NCBI GenBank assembly: GCA_011800155.1
Contig: CM022377.1
Coordinates: 1,674,001 to 1,738,000 of the forward strand
From: Flammulina velutipes
Taxonomy: Eukaryota > Basidiomycota > Agaricomycetes > Agaricales > Physalacriaceae
Direction: 5' to 3'
Length of the DNA stretch: 64,000 bases
Below the pieces are notes generated by a model, which had not been told where the DNA came from, searched no databases, and saw only the letters and a list, made by a program, of their open reading frames with translations. The number at the start of each line of letters is the position of its first letter. Position 1 is the stretch's first letter. Position numbers and translations under genes: made by a program. Positions 10,618-21,416 of the stretch are shown here, one piece after another.

Positions 10618-12099
10618 ATGACTAGCAGAGACGTTTCCCGCCAGACAGATATATCTTTAATGAAGACATCCGAAGATGGCTCGTTCAAGCGTGCTCCTAT
10701 GGTCTTCAGAAACACTATCGAGAAGGGCGGAAAGTTTGAAGCAGAAGAAGGCATGAAGACGCGTATGTGTTTATGCAACGTTACCAATTTGAAGGCTTTC
10801 TAGGCAGATATCATCTCTACGTTTCCTATGCTTGTCGTGAGTCGCCTCTATCCCAGAACTAGACCGTAACTAACCATGGCACGTAGCGTGGGCAACCAGG
10901 ACGCTCATTGTGAGAAAATTGAAAGGTCTTGATGAACTCATTCGTAAGTGGCTCTCTGGATGGTTAGCTCGTCATATAACCGGTGTTGAAGCTGTTACTG
11001 TCGTCTCCCCGCGTATGGGAGACAATGGATGGCCCTTTGCGGACGCCGACTACTTTCCTGATGCCGACGTTGACCCCAACTATAACGCCCAGCACGTCAA
11101 GGACCTGTATTTGAAAGCAGATCCCCATTTCTCTGGCAGGTCAGTCGCAGCTCATCTCGAGGTGCCCACCCGTCTTATCGAGCGCAGGTTTACCGTTCCC
11201 ATTCTGTGGGACAAGAAACTAGCGACTATAGTCAACAACGAGAGCTCGGAAATCATTCGTATCTTCAACCACGCGTTCGACGACTTCATCCCCGCCGAAC
11301 AAGCGGCACTTGACTTTTATCCTGAGGACCTTCGCGCAGAAATAGACAGTTTGAACGACTGGATCTATCCGACTATCAACAGCATGTCTATCGCTTGTCT
11401 CAGTTTACATCTCTGACATCATTTCTTAGACGGTGTTTACCGGTCCGGTTTTGCGACTACACAACCCGCATACGAAGAAGCTGTCCACCAGCTCTTTGAG
11501 TCTCTCGATAAAGTGGAGAAACTCCTCAATGGAAAGAAGTACATCGTAGGAAACCGTTTGACGGAATGTGATATCCGCCTTTGGGTGACCATTGTAAGTC
11601 AGCGCCACACTTACATCGCCTAAAGTGAACCACCATTTTTAGATTCGTTTCGATCCCGTTTACGTGGGCCACTTCAAGTGTAACATTCGCGATATCAGAC
11701 ATGGATACCCCGCTATCAACTCGTATGCTTGCTTCTTGTTTCTTAGCTCAATAATGCTTAGCAACTTCCTTCTAGCTGGATGAAAGACCTATATTGGAAT
11801 AACGACGCCTTCAGGTCTTCCACAAATTTCAACCATATCAAGACACATTACTATTGGTCTCACAAAATGGTATCTCTCGGTTTCTGAACGAGGATGAGCC
11901 ACCCTAACACTAGCTTCGCCTTTAGATTAACGGCACACGCATCGTCCCGGTTGGGCCTATTCCCGATATCGAGCCTCTGAATCAGCAAGTCGCCAGGCTG
12001 TCTCCTCTCCCATTTTCCGGGTTTTCCGCACAAATCTTGGGCTTCTTGCACGCTCAGCTGGCCCGTTTGTGGTCAGCCCCGAGCACCTCTCCCAAGTAA
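10618..12099 (+). CDS. ECM4: Omega-class glutathione transferase / glutathionyl-hydroquinone reductase (ECM4)
   Basis: ECM4/YqjG family enzyme, which uses glutathione to reduce glutathionyl-hydroquinones through a catalytic cysteine. The chain reads FRNTIEKGGKFEAEEG, then RRYHLYVSYACPWATRTLIV, with the catalytic Cys in ACPW. Typical blocks follow: VTVVSPRMGDNGWPF, VPILWDKKLATIVNNESSE, GFATTQPAYEEAVHQLF, NRLTECDIRLW and FNHIKTHYYWSHK. It ends in a Pro/Leu-rich tail (IVPVGPIPDIEPLNQQ). The ATG at 10618 fits the usual short N-terminus. The intron at 11382-11429 opens with GC; no GT donor keeps the frame (N-G-V-Y-R). The protein may detoxify quinones from lignin breakdown in a wood or litter fungus; that role is inference. 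Confidence 0.9.
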
Positions 12100-12701
12100 A
12101 AAGGGAGACGGGCGAATGAATAGTCACGAATAATGGTGTTGCCCTATCAACAGCTTTTCATGATATGGACAATGGCATGACTAACTGGACTTGTGATGTG
12201 GCGCAGGGTATACGTGGTGTACGGATTCTGTTGTCGCACCAGAATGATCTCGTCTATGTATCTCTCGACCTATGTACTCAATGTAGCCATGTAATAAACG
12301 CGAGTACGTCCACAGCTGCGATTGCTGAGGACAGCTACACGGAGTGCCCGTTTATCCTCTCGAAACAGGTTTCGGAAACAGCCGGCGCCCGATTCTCCAA
12401 ACCTTCAAAGCTTCATGTGTGAAGCGCTTTGACCTCTTTCATCGAGATGCTCGCGATATCTCTGAATTCTCCATGCATGCCTCCTGTTCTTCCTGGTTCC
12501 CTCTTATTTTGATCTTGAATGGACCCCGTTCTACAGTCACATTATTCCCTTGCGGAAACATATACTTCAAGTGCGAAACTCTCCTGATTTTCCCTTGATT
12601 TTCCCTCAGGTTCGCCGCTGATCCATCCCTCGCTGGGACTTTTAAGCTTCACTGAGCGCTCGGAGGAGATCTTACTCTCCTTCCTTCCTTTCTTCTTCAC
12701 G
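12100..12701. other. Intergenic, ECM4 to GH71 gene
   Basis: About 600 bases between two genes on the same strand. No supported exon. The last 100 bases before 12702 are pyrimidine-rich (ttccttcctttcttcttcac), as is common just upstream of fungal start codons. Confidence 0.55.
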
Positions 12702-14673
12702 ATGCGTTCGTTCTTTTTTGCGTCTCTGGCGCTTACTCTCGTTTCTTCAACACTCGCTAAGCTACAAACCACTAAGCGCTCGCCTTACGCCCATCATCAA
12801 CTCGCTAGACAAGATGTGGACCTCGACTCGGACGTGGACTCGGACGACTTTGACTGCGACTCTCGCGATGTCGGAGTCGGCGATGGCAACAAATACGCGA
12901 CTGTGCATTATATGGTTCGTCAAATCCAGATTCATCAGACCAAGAGGTTCTTAATAGCTATATAGGTTGGCAACACCTACACATACCGTCTAGCGGACTG
13001 GATCGTGGATTTGACGCTCATTGAAGAGGCTGGATTCGATGCGGTTGCCCTCAACCTGGGACCGTAAGCATCCAGACATTCAGAAATTCTTCAGAGCCTA
13101 AGACTTTTCAGGGATTGCTGGCAGAAGAACTCTGTTGACCTTGCATATGAAGCGGCAGCGAGGCTGAATACGAACCTCAAGCTCTTCTGGAGCTTCGACA
13201 TGTGTGTTTCTATCTCTCCACACCTAATCCTGGGGTTAACATCTTCTTTAGGAACACTTTCAGCATTGCTGGCGACGCCGATGCTGCTAAAATGGCGTCT
13301 TATATCAACCAAGTAAGTTTGCGGTTGGGTACTACATAAGGCCGTCTAACATAATATCGCGTAGTATGCAGAGAACCCTTACACCTTCAAATACAACGGC
13401 CTTCCTTTCGTCTCGACCTTCAGCGGAGACCAATGGGTATGTGTTTACGTCCTAGTGATATGAACTTGTATTCAATCCCACCAGAACTCCGCATTTGGAC
13501 GCAGTCTCTGTGGCGGATATGACTATCTTCGTTCTCTCGTCCCGACGGACATGTATTTCGTTCCCGGATTCTTCTTCCCCAACAACCAGACCATCGAAGA
13601 GGCCAAACCATGCATTCAAGGCCTCTTCCAATGGAACTCTGCTTGGTCTTTGGATGGTTCACCTATCAGCGCTGACCGTGATATCGTATGTTGACTGTTT
13701 GTCTGTACCATGGCTTAGGGCTAACCGTAAAGCAGGATTGGATGACGCAACTCGGCTCTAACTACACTTATATGGCTGGGGTAAGTGTTATGCGTTAAGG
13801 TTTCCTCGAGCTGTGTCCTGACATATCTAGATATCCCCCGCCTTTTTCACTCACTACGGCGCGGACTCTCTGAACAAAAATTGGGTATACCCGACTGACA
13901 ACAACTATGCTAAGCGTTGGGAACAAGTCACCGAGATATCTGCACCCCTCGTTCAGGTTATTAGTACGTGAATTAGCGACACTCATCCAATCTCCCTTGT
14001 TAATGTTCGTGGTTTGTAGCTTGGAACGACTACGGCGAGTCGCATTACATCTCTCCCCGTCCTTCATCCGTTCAGCTCCAACCCATCGGAACGACGTGGG
14101 TCAATGGCAACAACCACTCCCCATGGGCTCGCATCACAAAGCCTTACGTACAGACGTACAAGAACGGTGCTCCTGACGCTCTGGCTAGCGACTTGGTCAT
14201 TTGGGAATACAGGACCCACCCTGCTCTCGCCAACGCCACAGCAGACCCCTTGGAACGTCCTACGTCTGCCGAGCTCCTTGTTGACCAAGTACGTGTAAAA
14301 ATGAATTCTCTATCAATGAATTTCGACTGACTTGGGCGAAGATCTTCATTACTACATACCTCTCCGCTCCGGCTGAGATCCGCGTGACTGTTGGAGAAGA
14401 GGCTACGGCTGGGTATGAAGTCGAAGCTGGTATTGACCATTTCACCCACCCATTCGGTTCTGGAGGCCACATTACCATCGGCATGTGGCGCAACGAGACT
14501 AACATCGGGGGAACGTTGACTGGAGAACGGCCTATCGTGCAGGAGCCTAAACTTTACGACTACAACCCTGTGAGTGTTTCTGGGTCACGGAAAGATGATG
14601 AAGGCACTAATAATATGCGCAGGTTGTCGAGCAGTTCTGGCACGATCCTGGTTGGGAGGCATGCTCTGCTTAG
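12702..14673 (+). CDS. GH71 alpha-1,3-glucanase (mutanase)
   Basis: Secreted glycoside hydrolase family 71 enzyme that hydrolyses alpha-1,3-glucan, a fungal wall polymer. Signal peptide MRSFFFASLALTLVSSTLA, then a Lys-Arg site (TTKR) that may be cut by a Kex2-type protease, and an acidic Asp/Ser-rich stretch before the catalytic domain. Family blocks are clear: ATVHYM-VGNTYTYRLADW, AGFDAVALNLGP, LKLFWSFDMN, LPFVSTFSGDQW, DMYFVPGFFFP, GLFQWNSAWSLDG, MAGISPAFFTHYG, VISWNDYGESHYI and WARITKPYVQTYKNG. The acidic residues in FSFDM and NDYGES regions are those expected at the active site. A C-terminal beta domain ends in EQFWHDPGWEACSA. About nine short introns. No separate carbohydrate-binding module is seen. 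Confidence 0.93.
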
Positions 14674-14889
14674 AAGATGTTATATACCCCCATACACGAG
14701 AATTCATCTCCTCTGATGGTAGCAAGCGCTAACTATATGAAATGACCTTTCCCTGGCCATGCTTTGAAGTACAGGACAAGTAGCTGTCTTCAGGTCGAAA
14801 CTTGACTGGTGGCGCGAGAGATAAATAAAGAGATCAATAATGAGTCATGCGATACTGCAAGTTACAAGCAGGCAGATAAAGATATGTAG

Positions 14890-14906
14890 GTGTGTGTGTG
14901 TGTGTG
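14890..14906 (+). repeat. (GT)n microsatellite
   Basis: About eight GT dinucleotides in a row directly after the stop codon, on the minus-strand side, of the orphan gene at 14908-15720, so it should lie in that gene's 3' untranslated region. Confidence 0.9.
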
Positions 14907-14907
14907 A

Positions 14908-15720
14908 TTATCGTATATAACATTGCGCCTTTTCCTTGATCCCTAGATACACTCCCTTATTGTACTTCCGGCTGATCCTCAATGGCGGAACCTCAAGCGC
15001 AGGCCTTCCACCCGAATCCACCTTGGACCTGTCCACCTTCGGTGTCCCCTTGGGCACTGGGCACCACCGAAAGAGTCTGTTGTCCATCAAGTACTTGTAC
15101 CAGCAGTCGGTGAGACCTTTCGGAAGTCTGTGATACTCCTTGACGAGCTTCGAATAATCTATGGGGTCGTTCGCAGTGGATAGCCTCTCGAGTGCCCCAT
15201 CGAGGGTATCATCAAGAAACACCATGCGTGCGCCACTGTACCTAAGTGTCTTTTCCACATCGATCCACACACGGTGGTGGTAACGCTGTAAATGTTCTGG
15301 GAGAGGTAGTTTGTCCACGTCGTTAGCTAGAACTTTCCAGTATTGCGTCAGTGTTTGGTGATCCTCCGAGGTGAGCATTGACTTTGCATCGCCTGGTTTG
15401 GTACGCTTGAAATAATACTTTTGGAAATCATGAGCTTTTTCACCAATGTTCGTGCCGGGAGAGAGGCCGGAGATGACCCGTTCTTTTATCTCTTCCCTTT
15501 TCTTCTTCACCGGCTTAGATTTGGGGAGGATCGCCTTGCGTTTCTTGGAGGTTTCGGTTTCGGTGCCGGAAGGTCTGTATACTATGACTCTAGTTGCATT
15601 GGTGGGAGCCTTGGGGAGAGGTTTCAACGTCGGAATAGCCGGCTTCGACACCTTGGACGATGCAGTACCATAAGCTGGCGCAATATCCGAAGGAACAAGC
15701 TGCTGAGAAGTACGAGCCAT
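14908..15720 (-). CDS. Orphan 270-residue basic protein
   Basis: Single uninterrupted frame of 270 residues with a proper ATG at 15720. I recognise no family. The first 90 residues are Pro/Thr/Lys-rich and look disordered, with a likely nuclear-localisation patch (SKKRKAILPKSKPVKKKREE, residues about 58-77). The remaining part is compact and charged, with aromatic clusters such as KAHDFQKYYFKRT, LTQYWKVLANDVDKLPLPEH, LTDCWYKYLMDNRLFRWCP and a basic tail. No signal peptide or membrane helix. It lies between two secreted glucanase genes; codon use and length argue that it is real. Lack of introns sets it apart from its neighbours. Confidence 0.6.
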   Translation of the reverse strand: MARTSQQLVPSDIAPAYGTASSKVSKPAIPTLKPLPKAPTNATRVIVYRPSGTETETSKKRKAILPKSKPVKKKREEIKERVISGLSPGTNIGEKAHDFQKYYFKRTKPGDAKSMLTSEDHQTLTQYWKVLANDVDKLPLPEHLQRYHHRVWIDVEKTLRYSGARMVFLDDTLDGALERLSTANDPIDYSKLVKEYHRLPKGLTDCWYKYLMDNRLFRWCPVPKGTPKVDRSKVDSGGRPALEVPPLRISRKYNKGVYLGIKEKAQCYIR

Positions 15721-15930
15721 GATGAAAGGAGTTGAAGTAGTGTTGGACGGGAGCTGAGAATGATAGCAGGTCGAGAGCCCAATGCCTTATATACTGGTCG
15801 AACGCTCAGTGCGCTGGCGTACGAGCTTTGAAAGTGCATAGTCACGTGCGATACTGGAACCAAAAGTTACATTGTGAGTCTGGTCTGTCAAAGACCTGCT
15901 TCATTAGCATACGACCAAAGAAGTTATCCT

Positions 15931-17035
15931 TTAATTTCCTGTGCGAGTCACTTGGACATTGCGCGCTTTGTAGACGGTCCTACCGCTTGGGCCGGGGGAG
16001 CCAGAGCTACCCTCCATCTGGCAAAAGGTCAACGGAAAGATAGTAAAGGTGATTAGCGGCCTCACCTGAAGGTTGATGATCCTAGCAGCCCGTCAGAACA
16101 TGCACTCGCAACATTGAGAAGATGACTCACAGGTACATCGCTTTGCCCACGAAGCCACTGCCGTATTGCGTTACGATAAATTTATTGTCCATGTAGAAAT
16201 CGATCTTGACATCTTTGTTGTTGGATTGAGCCGTGAGGACCGCCTTTACCGAATGAAAAGAGAGATCGGTTGGCCAATCAACGAGTGTTGATTTGACGAC
16301 ACTGGAGGTGTTGAAGGTATTGAACCAATTGTCGGCGGTGCCCTTCCATTCACCGATATCAACTTCGGGGGGCCATCCAGACACAGCCTGCGGATAGGAT
16401 TAGTTAATGAGTGGGACATCGAGGATCTCGGAGATGACATACTGTGAGCCTATTAAGGCGTTAGATCGATGAAAGGTGTCAAAAGGAGATCTTACCAGAA
16501 GGCAGGCCATGTTCCGACAGCTGTTGGTGCGCTAAACTCTCCGGAGACGGTGTAAGCGTTTGCAGCCGTGACGGTTATGTGCTCCTTGGCATGGATGGCG
16601 CCGCTGTTGATACCGGGAACGTCAACATGGCAAGAAGGGTAGATGGATGTCAGTTCTAGACCTAGCATAATGGATGGCGGGTTTGGGGTTTGAAGTACTA
16701 GTCGGCGGGGATGGGTTGGAAGTCGGCGTAGCAATCAAAGACAAAGTGTTCGAGGCCACGATTATGTTAGCTGAGGCCATTCTTCCGCCTATTATTAAAT
16801 TGAGTTTCGTGACACCAAAGGGAGAAAGAATAGACTCACTGCCATTGTGATCTGTTCCCCAGGGGTAGAAGTTATTCCAGTACGTGCTGAAAGACGAGAA
16901 GGAGTTGGCTGGGATTACAGTGGCCGCATCCACGAACGGGAACGTCCCGGGAGCGGCCAAACAGGCGAGGACGACGAACAATCTAGAGAGTTGTTAGAAT
17001 ATTGCACCGGAAGAAGTGGGATGGGTATACTTCAT
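15931..17035 (-). CDS. GH16 family glucanase, secreted
   Basis: Second glycoside hydrolase family 16 gene of the window, not closely similar to the one at 1444-3065. The first exon holds only ATG-AA and splices to give the signal peptide MKLFVVLACLAAPGTFPFVD. Blocks: TYWNNFYPWGTDHNG, ASANIIVASNTLSLIATPT, SGAIHAKEHITVTAANAYTV, SGEFSAPTAVGTWPAFW, then the catalytic ExDxxE motif as PPEVDIGEWKG, VDWPTDLSFHSVKAV and KIDFYMDNKFIVTQYG. It ends QMEGSSGSPGP and a short tail. The motif EVDIGE keeps both acidic catalytic residues, so the enzyme is probably active. The fold is secure; the exact substrate is not. It is divergent with the acid phosphatase gene, sharing a promoter region of about 450 bp. 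Confidence 0.82.
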
Positions 17036-17487
17036 GGCGAATGCTACGCTCTCTCCCTCAATAAGATGTCGCTTTTAAACCCATAAAATTATCTAGATTC
17101 TGCAGTCATGGGGATGGCAATAAGCAAGGAAGAGGAGCGAGAAGTCTTCTTGTGACCAGGGAAGTGAAGCATTCTGCGGACCGTTTGCTGGACCGTTGCG
17201 CGGAATAATAAGAGTTCAATGTCCGGTGTTTGTACGATGGCAAGGCGCGTCTCTTGTGACCAGAAAGAGATATATTTTGGTACGGCCCGTTGCTCGGAAT
17301 AGAAAGAATAGAGTTCATTAAGCAAGGTAGGTACCATTAGCAGCCAGACAGCAGGCAGCAACGTGTAAGCTGAACGAAGATGGTGGTAAGAGGGCAAGTA
17401 GCACGCGCCGGCGGCATTGACTCTTGGCATTCGACGACGACAGTAACGACACCTTTTGGGACAATAAGCTGGGCGCCACGAACGTCT
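17036..17487. other. Divergent promoter region, GH16 and acid phosphatase
   Basis: About 450 bases between two divergent starts. No supported exon. It should carry control elements of both secreted enzymes. Confidence 0.55.
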
Positions 17488-19509
17488 ATGAAACTGGTCG
17501 CTTTCTACTTTTTCCTATCCATCTTCGTTATTCCAGCAAGCGCAGACACAGCATTTGCGTCGGTGATGGTCACCACAACCGACAGTACACCAGTAAATAC
17601 AACGCTCTATCGACCGTCACAACCGCCCCTCGACGTTGAGAGATATCCAATTGCACCGAGTGAACTAGCTCTGGAGCAGGTGCACATCTACGTTAGACAT
17701 GGTGAGCATAGTCACCCGCTTGTACAGGCTCATCTTCATATTCCCCAGGCGAACGCACACCGGTTGGCGTACGACTCGCAGACGCCCCAGCGAAGATACC
17801 CCAACACTGGACAATGTGCAACAAGGCGCGACGCTTCCAGGCGCCGGTGACTGGTGGCGCATCGGAAGAGCAGCTGCTCAACACGCGAAAACTGATAGAA
17901 CGCGAAGATGGATCCATTGTCGAAGGAACATGCCTGCTGGGAGAGCTTACCGATATCGGACGCAAAGTACGTTCCTTCTTATCCTCCAGCCCGCACCTAA
18001 ATATGTCCAGTCAACGTACAACTACGGAACTGCTCTGAGGGACATATACGTTAACAAGTACGCGTCTTCCTTCGCATCTTCACCATTCCCACATTAATAT
18101 GAAGCCTAGGCTTGGATTTCTTCCAAACTACCTCCTCGGCGAAGGCCAGACGTACTTCCGGTCAGTCGTCCAGTTACAATGCGCCACATGTCCTGATATC
18201 ATCGTAGGAGCACGAATATGCCCCGCACAATAGAATCTTTACAACAAATCGTTCACGGCCTGTATCCGACAGACAAATGTCACCCGACCTTGACGCCTCC
18301 CATCATGATACGGTCAGCCCACACCGTGTTCCACTACCGAAGCACCCTCCGAATCTTTATACAGTAACGGCAAAGATGAAAACATGATTGGAAACACTTA
18401 CGCCTGCAAACGTCTGGAAATTCTTCTTGTGGGCTTTGCTCAAGGTCCGTCTACTAAGCTTTGAAGGCATTCTTCCTGACGCAATTCCCTCAGCCGCTGC
18501 TTCTGCATACAACCATACTCTGGAACCTTTGGACAGAAAGCTGTCCAAGTATCTCTCGGGGAACCCTATTCGTGTCGACGGGAAGCCTAGAGCCTCCGGG
18601 ATCTTGGACACAGTGCATAATTATCTCAATTCACCGCGTTCCAAATATTTACTCTTACGCTTAGATCCGCGCGTCGATAGCGCACAACGTCAAAGTGCCC
18701 CCAGAGTTTGAGGAGAAACCAGTGATGGATTTGATTGTATGTCCAACACCATTTGTTTTAATTACAACAGATGATAACCGAGATGTTCCCCTCAGGAGCG
18801 AGCAGTTGTGAACGAATGGTATTCAGGTCTGTCCAATTACATTTCACATCGTCCTCTTTCTCATGATCATACTGCAGGATGTGAGACCCTCATTATCGCG
18901 CTTCTACGATCCTAACGGATCCGGTATAACTCTAGATAAGACTGAAGAAGTTCGTAGACTCGGCATGGGGCGACTCCTCGATGACATATCGCGAAAAATG
19001 CAACATAAAGTTGAGCAGAAGGACAAGGACCCTCTGAAGATCCTCGTCCACAGCACACATGACACTGCCTTGGCGGGGCTCTGCTCGACTTTGGACGTCT
19101 TCGATGACAAGTAAGTGAGCGTTCTCTCGGCGTTGAATCCAGGCTGAATCCATCTTTCAGATGGCCAGCATTCACCGCGTCGATCACCTTTGAATTGTTC
19201 AGCAAAACCCAAGGTGCCAACCCGCAAACCATGTTACAAACTATTTTATCTCCGTTCCGCTCGAAGCCTGTCGATGAATACTGTAAGTCCCCTTACGCCG
19301 GTGCTTTTACCTCGCTGATCAAGTGCTCGATAGTCGTGAGAATGCGCTACCAGAACAAGAATATGCATCTACCCATCTGTGCTGATGAAGGTAAGCATTT
19401 ACCGGGCTCGCCTGAGTTCTGTACTCTACAGGCGTTTCGGGACCGTATCAAGGAGTTAACACCTGTTGATTGGGAGACGGAATGTACCCCAGCTGGCAGA
19501 ACGACATAG
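17488..19509 (+). CDS. Histidine acid phosphatase
   Basis: Histidine-phosphatase superfamily enzyme (branch 2, acid phosphatase type) releasing phosphate from organic esters through a phosphohistidine. A hydrophobic N-terminus (MKLVAFYFFLSIFVIPASAD) predicts secretion or entry into the secretory path. The catalytic motif RHGERTP is split by an intron inside the glycine codon: YVRH-G, then ERTPVGVRLADAP. The second motif is HSTHDTALAGL, with the HD proton donor. Between them lie QHWTMCNKARRFQAP, TCLLGELTDIGRK, RSTNMPRTIESLQQ, HGLYPTDKCHP, NTYACKRLEI, the helix AAASAYNHTLEPLDRKLSKY and EEVRRLGMGRLLDDISRKM. C-terminus: RMRYQNKNMHLPICADEG, then LQAFRDRIKELTPVDW. About ten introns; the region near 18840-18940 can be spliced in more than one way. 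It resembles animal lysosomal/prostatic acid phosphatases more than phytases. Confidence 0.87.
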
Positions 19510-20018
19510 CCCTCCCGCGTACATCTCCTTAGACAATATAGATCTATTTGAAGATTATACTATTCTTCGCGCGGCAACTATACTACTATCCTACCGAAGG
19601 TCCTTTTCGAAAACCCTTCGCCGTCTTGACCGATCCAAGTCTGGTGTGTGACTTCTGAGTGTATATAGGGTCTAAATTGTGATGAGGTGCTTTGGCCACA
19701 ATAGGCACTCTTAAGATACCCAAACGTTTGGTTCGATTGCTCTAAACCTTATGCAGACATACATCACTGTCCTCGGTGCCACTCCTTGAGAAGGCGGTAT
19801 CTGGACCGCTCAGTTCAAGTGTAAGTTGAATTAGTTCAAAGAACTGATCGGAGCTTCCGTCAGTGGAAGGGTGTGATGTAAGTGACAGTCCTTCTTGATG
19901 ATTGAGAGATGGGCCCACGCTTGTTTGCCTGTAATTATGTCGACGGTTTAGTCAAGGGATTCAAGCGATTTCGCTCTTAAGTTCCCACTCGTTTCGTGGA
20001 TCCTCCCATCCCGGACAA
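19510..20018. other. Intergenic, acid phosphatase to kinase gene
   Basis: About 510 bases between two genes on the same strand. No exon, repeat or RNA gene that I can support. Confidence 0.5.
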
Positions 20019-21381
20019 ATGTCTCTCTCTTCCTCTGAGCACCGCGTTAATGGGATTCCGTCTGTATCGTTTCCATCTGGACGACGTGCTGTAGGGGACT
20101 CCAACACTAGTACGTACCCTGCATATCCTGATTCATCAGACTCAATGTGCATTGTTCTCCTGTTCAGATGCTCTTCGAGTCTTCACTGTACTCAAAACCT
20201 TAGGCAAGGGACAAAATGGAAGTGTGGCGCTATGCGATTGGAAGACGCCTTCCACTCTCCCTCCAGGTCTAAGTCCCCCTGTCATGCAGACAGGACGAGG
20301 GGCTCGGCCTGAATGGCGTCAAAAACGCCTAGTAGCGGTCAAAAGACTGAACCGCACGTTCCCCCGAGGATGGGCCCAATGCCAGGATCTTCGAGAACTT
20401 CGGGTGGGTGATTCGGAGCTAATCCGTCAGTTCATAGTCATTAATAAACTGCGTAGGTGCATCAAGAGATACCGCCGCACGTGAATATCGTCGAGCTGTA
20501 CGATGCCTTCCTCTGTGCGGATACCAAAGCTCTTCACCTCGTCTTCGAGCCAATGGAGGGGAACCTTTACCTTCTCATTAAAGCACGAAAAGGAAGGGCA
20601 TTTGCCGGTGGGCTGATTTGCCTCATATTCTGCCAGCTCGTGGCGGGGGTCAGCCACCTCCACTCGCTAAACTTTTTCCACCGCGATCTCACACCCGAAA
20701 ACGTCCTCGTTAGTACCACTGGGCTCTTTGATTACCGCTCTGTCATTGGGGGGTCGTCCCCGGAGAAGGACGTCGTCGTTATTCTGAAGCTCTGCGACTT
20801 TGGGCTGGCCACGCCCGTTGACAGAAATCGTGTGTACACGCAATACGTCGGCGTCCGGTGGTACAGGGCCCCGGAGGCGCTTCTGCGGTGTGCGAACTAC
20901 TCGAAGCCAGTCGACATGTGGGCTGTGGGAGTGATAATCGCTGAGCTCGTCATGTTAAAGCCGCTTTTCCCCGGGATGAGCCAGGTCGACCAGATACTGA
21001 AGATAATATCAGTTATGGGCGATCCCAGCGATACGTACGGATTGGACTCGCATGGGGATCCTATTGGCGGTGGACCATGGCCAGAAGGCTTGGAGTTAGC
21101 TCGCAATTGGGGTGTCGCTCTCCATCAGGTGTGCACTTCAATTAGCTCACCTTTGTGCGTAACGCTGAACTCAGCAGGTACATCCCATCGATCTTCATCA
21201 ATTCTTCCAAGGAAGAATTCCAGCGAGTCTTGTCCAGTGCATAAGCCAGCTTCTGAGGTACGACCCGGAGGAAAGGCTTACAGCCATGGATTGCATGAAC
21301 CACCTATATTTCCGGCAAACCGTGCCACTTAATGAGATACCAGATTTATCCGCGCCACATCTCTTCTCTAATACACGTTGA
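20019..21381 (+). CDS. Ime2/MAK/Crk1-like protein kinase (RCK family, CMGC group)
   Basis: Serine/threonine kinase related to Ime2 of yeast and Crk1 of Ustilago, which act in meiosis, mating and morphogenesis. Kinase subdomains in order: glycine loop LGKGQNGSVAL, VAVK lysine, PPHVNIVELYDAFL, LHLVFEPMEGNLYLLIKAR, FFHRDLTPENVLVSTTGL, LCDFGLAT (DFG), the T-x-Y-type loop VYTQYVGVRWYRAPE, KPVDMWAVGVIIAEL and the final lobe PIDLHQFFQGRIP. The loop and the STTGLFDY insert are typical of basidiomycete Crk1. Oddities: the catalytic-loop lysine (HRDxK) is Thr, and the chain stops soon after the kinase domain (PDLSAPHLFSNTR), with no long Ime2-type tail. It ends only 35 bp from the converging acetyltransferase gene. 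Confidence 0.82.
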
Positions 21382-21416
21382 CACCATTCAGCTGATATAT
21401 AGTGATTTAGCAACAT

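Noticed and set aside
19725..19760. tRNA-like ggttcgat box
   Set aside because: No matching acceptor, anticodon or D-arm could be folded around it.
20019..21381. Kinase as a dead pseudokinase
   Set aside because: The glycine loop, VAVK, DFG and APE are intact; only the catalytic-loop Lys differs, and HRDLTP occurs in some active kinases.
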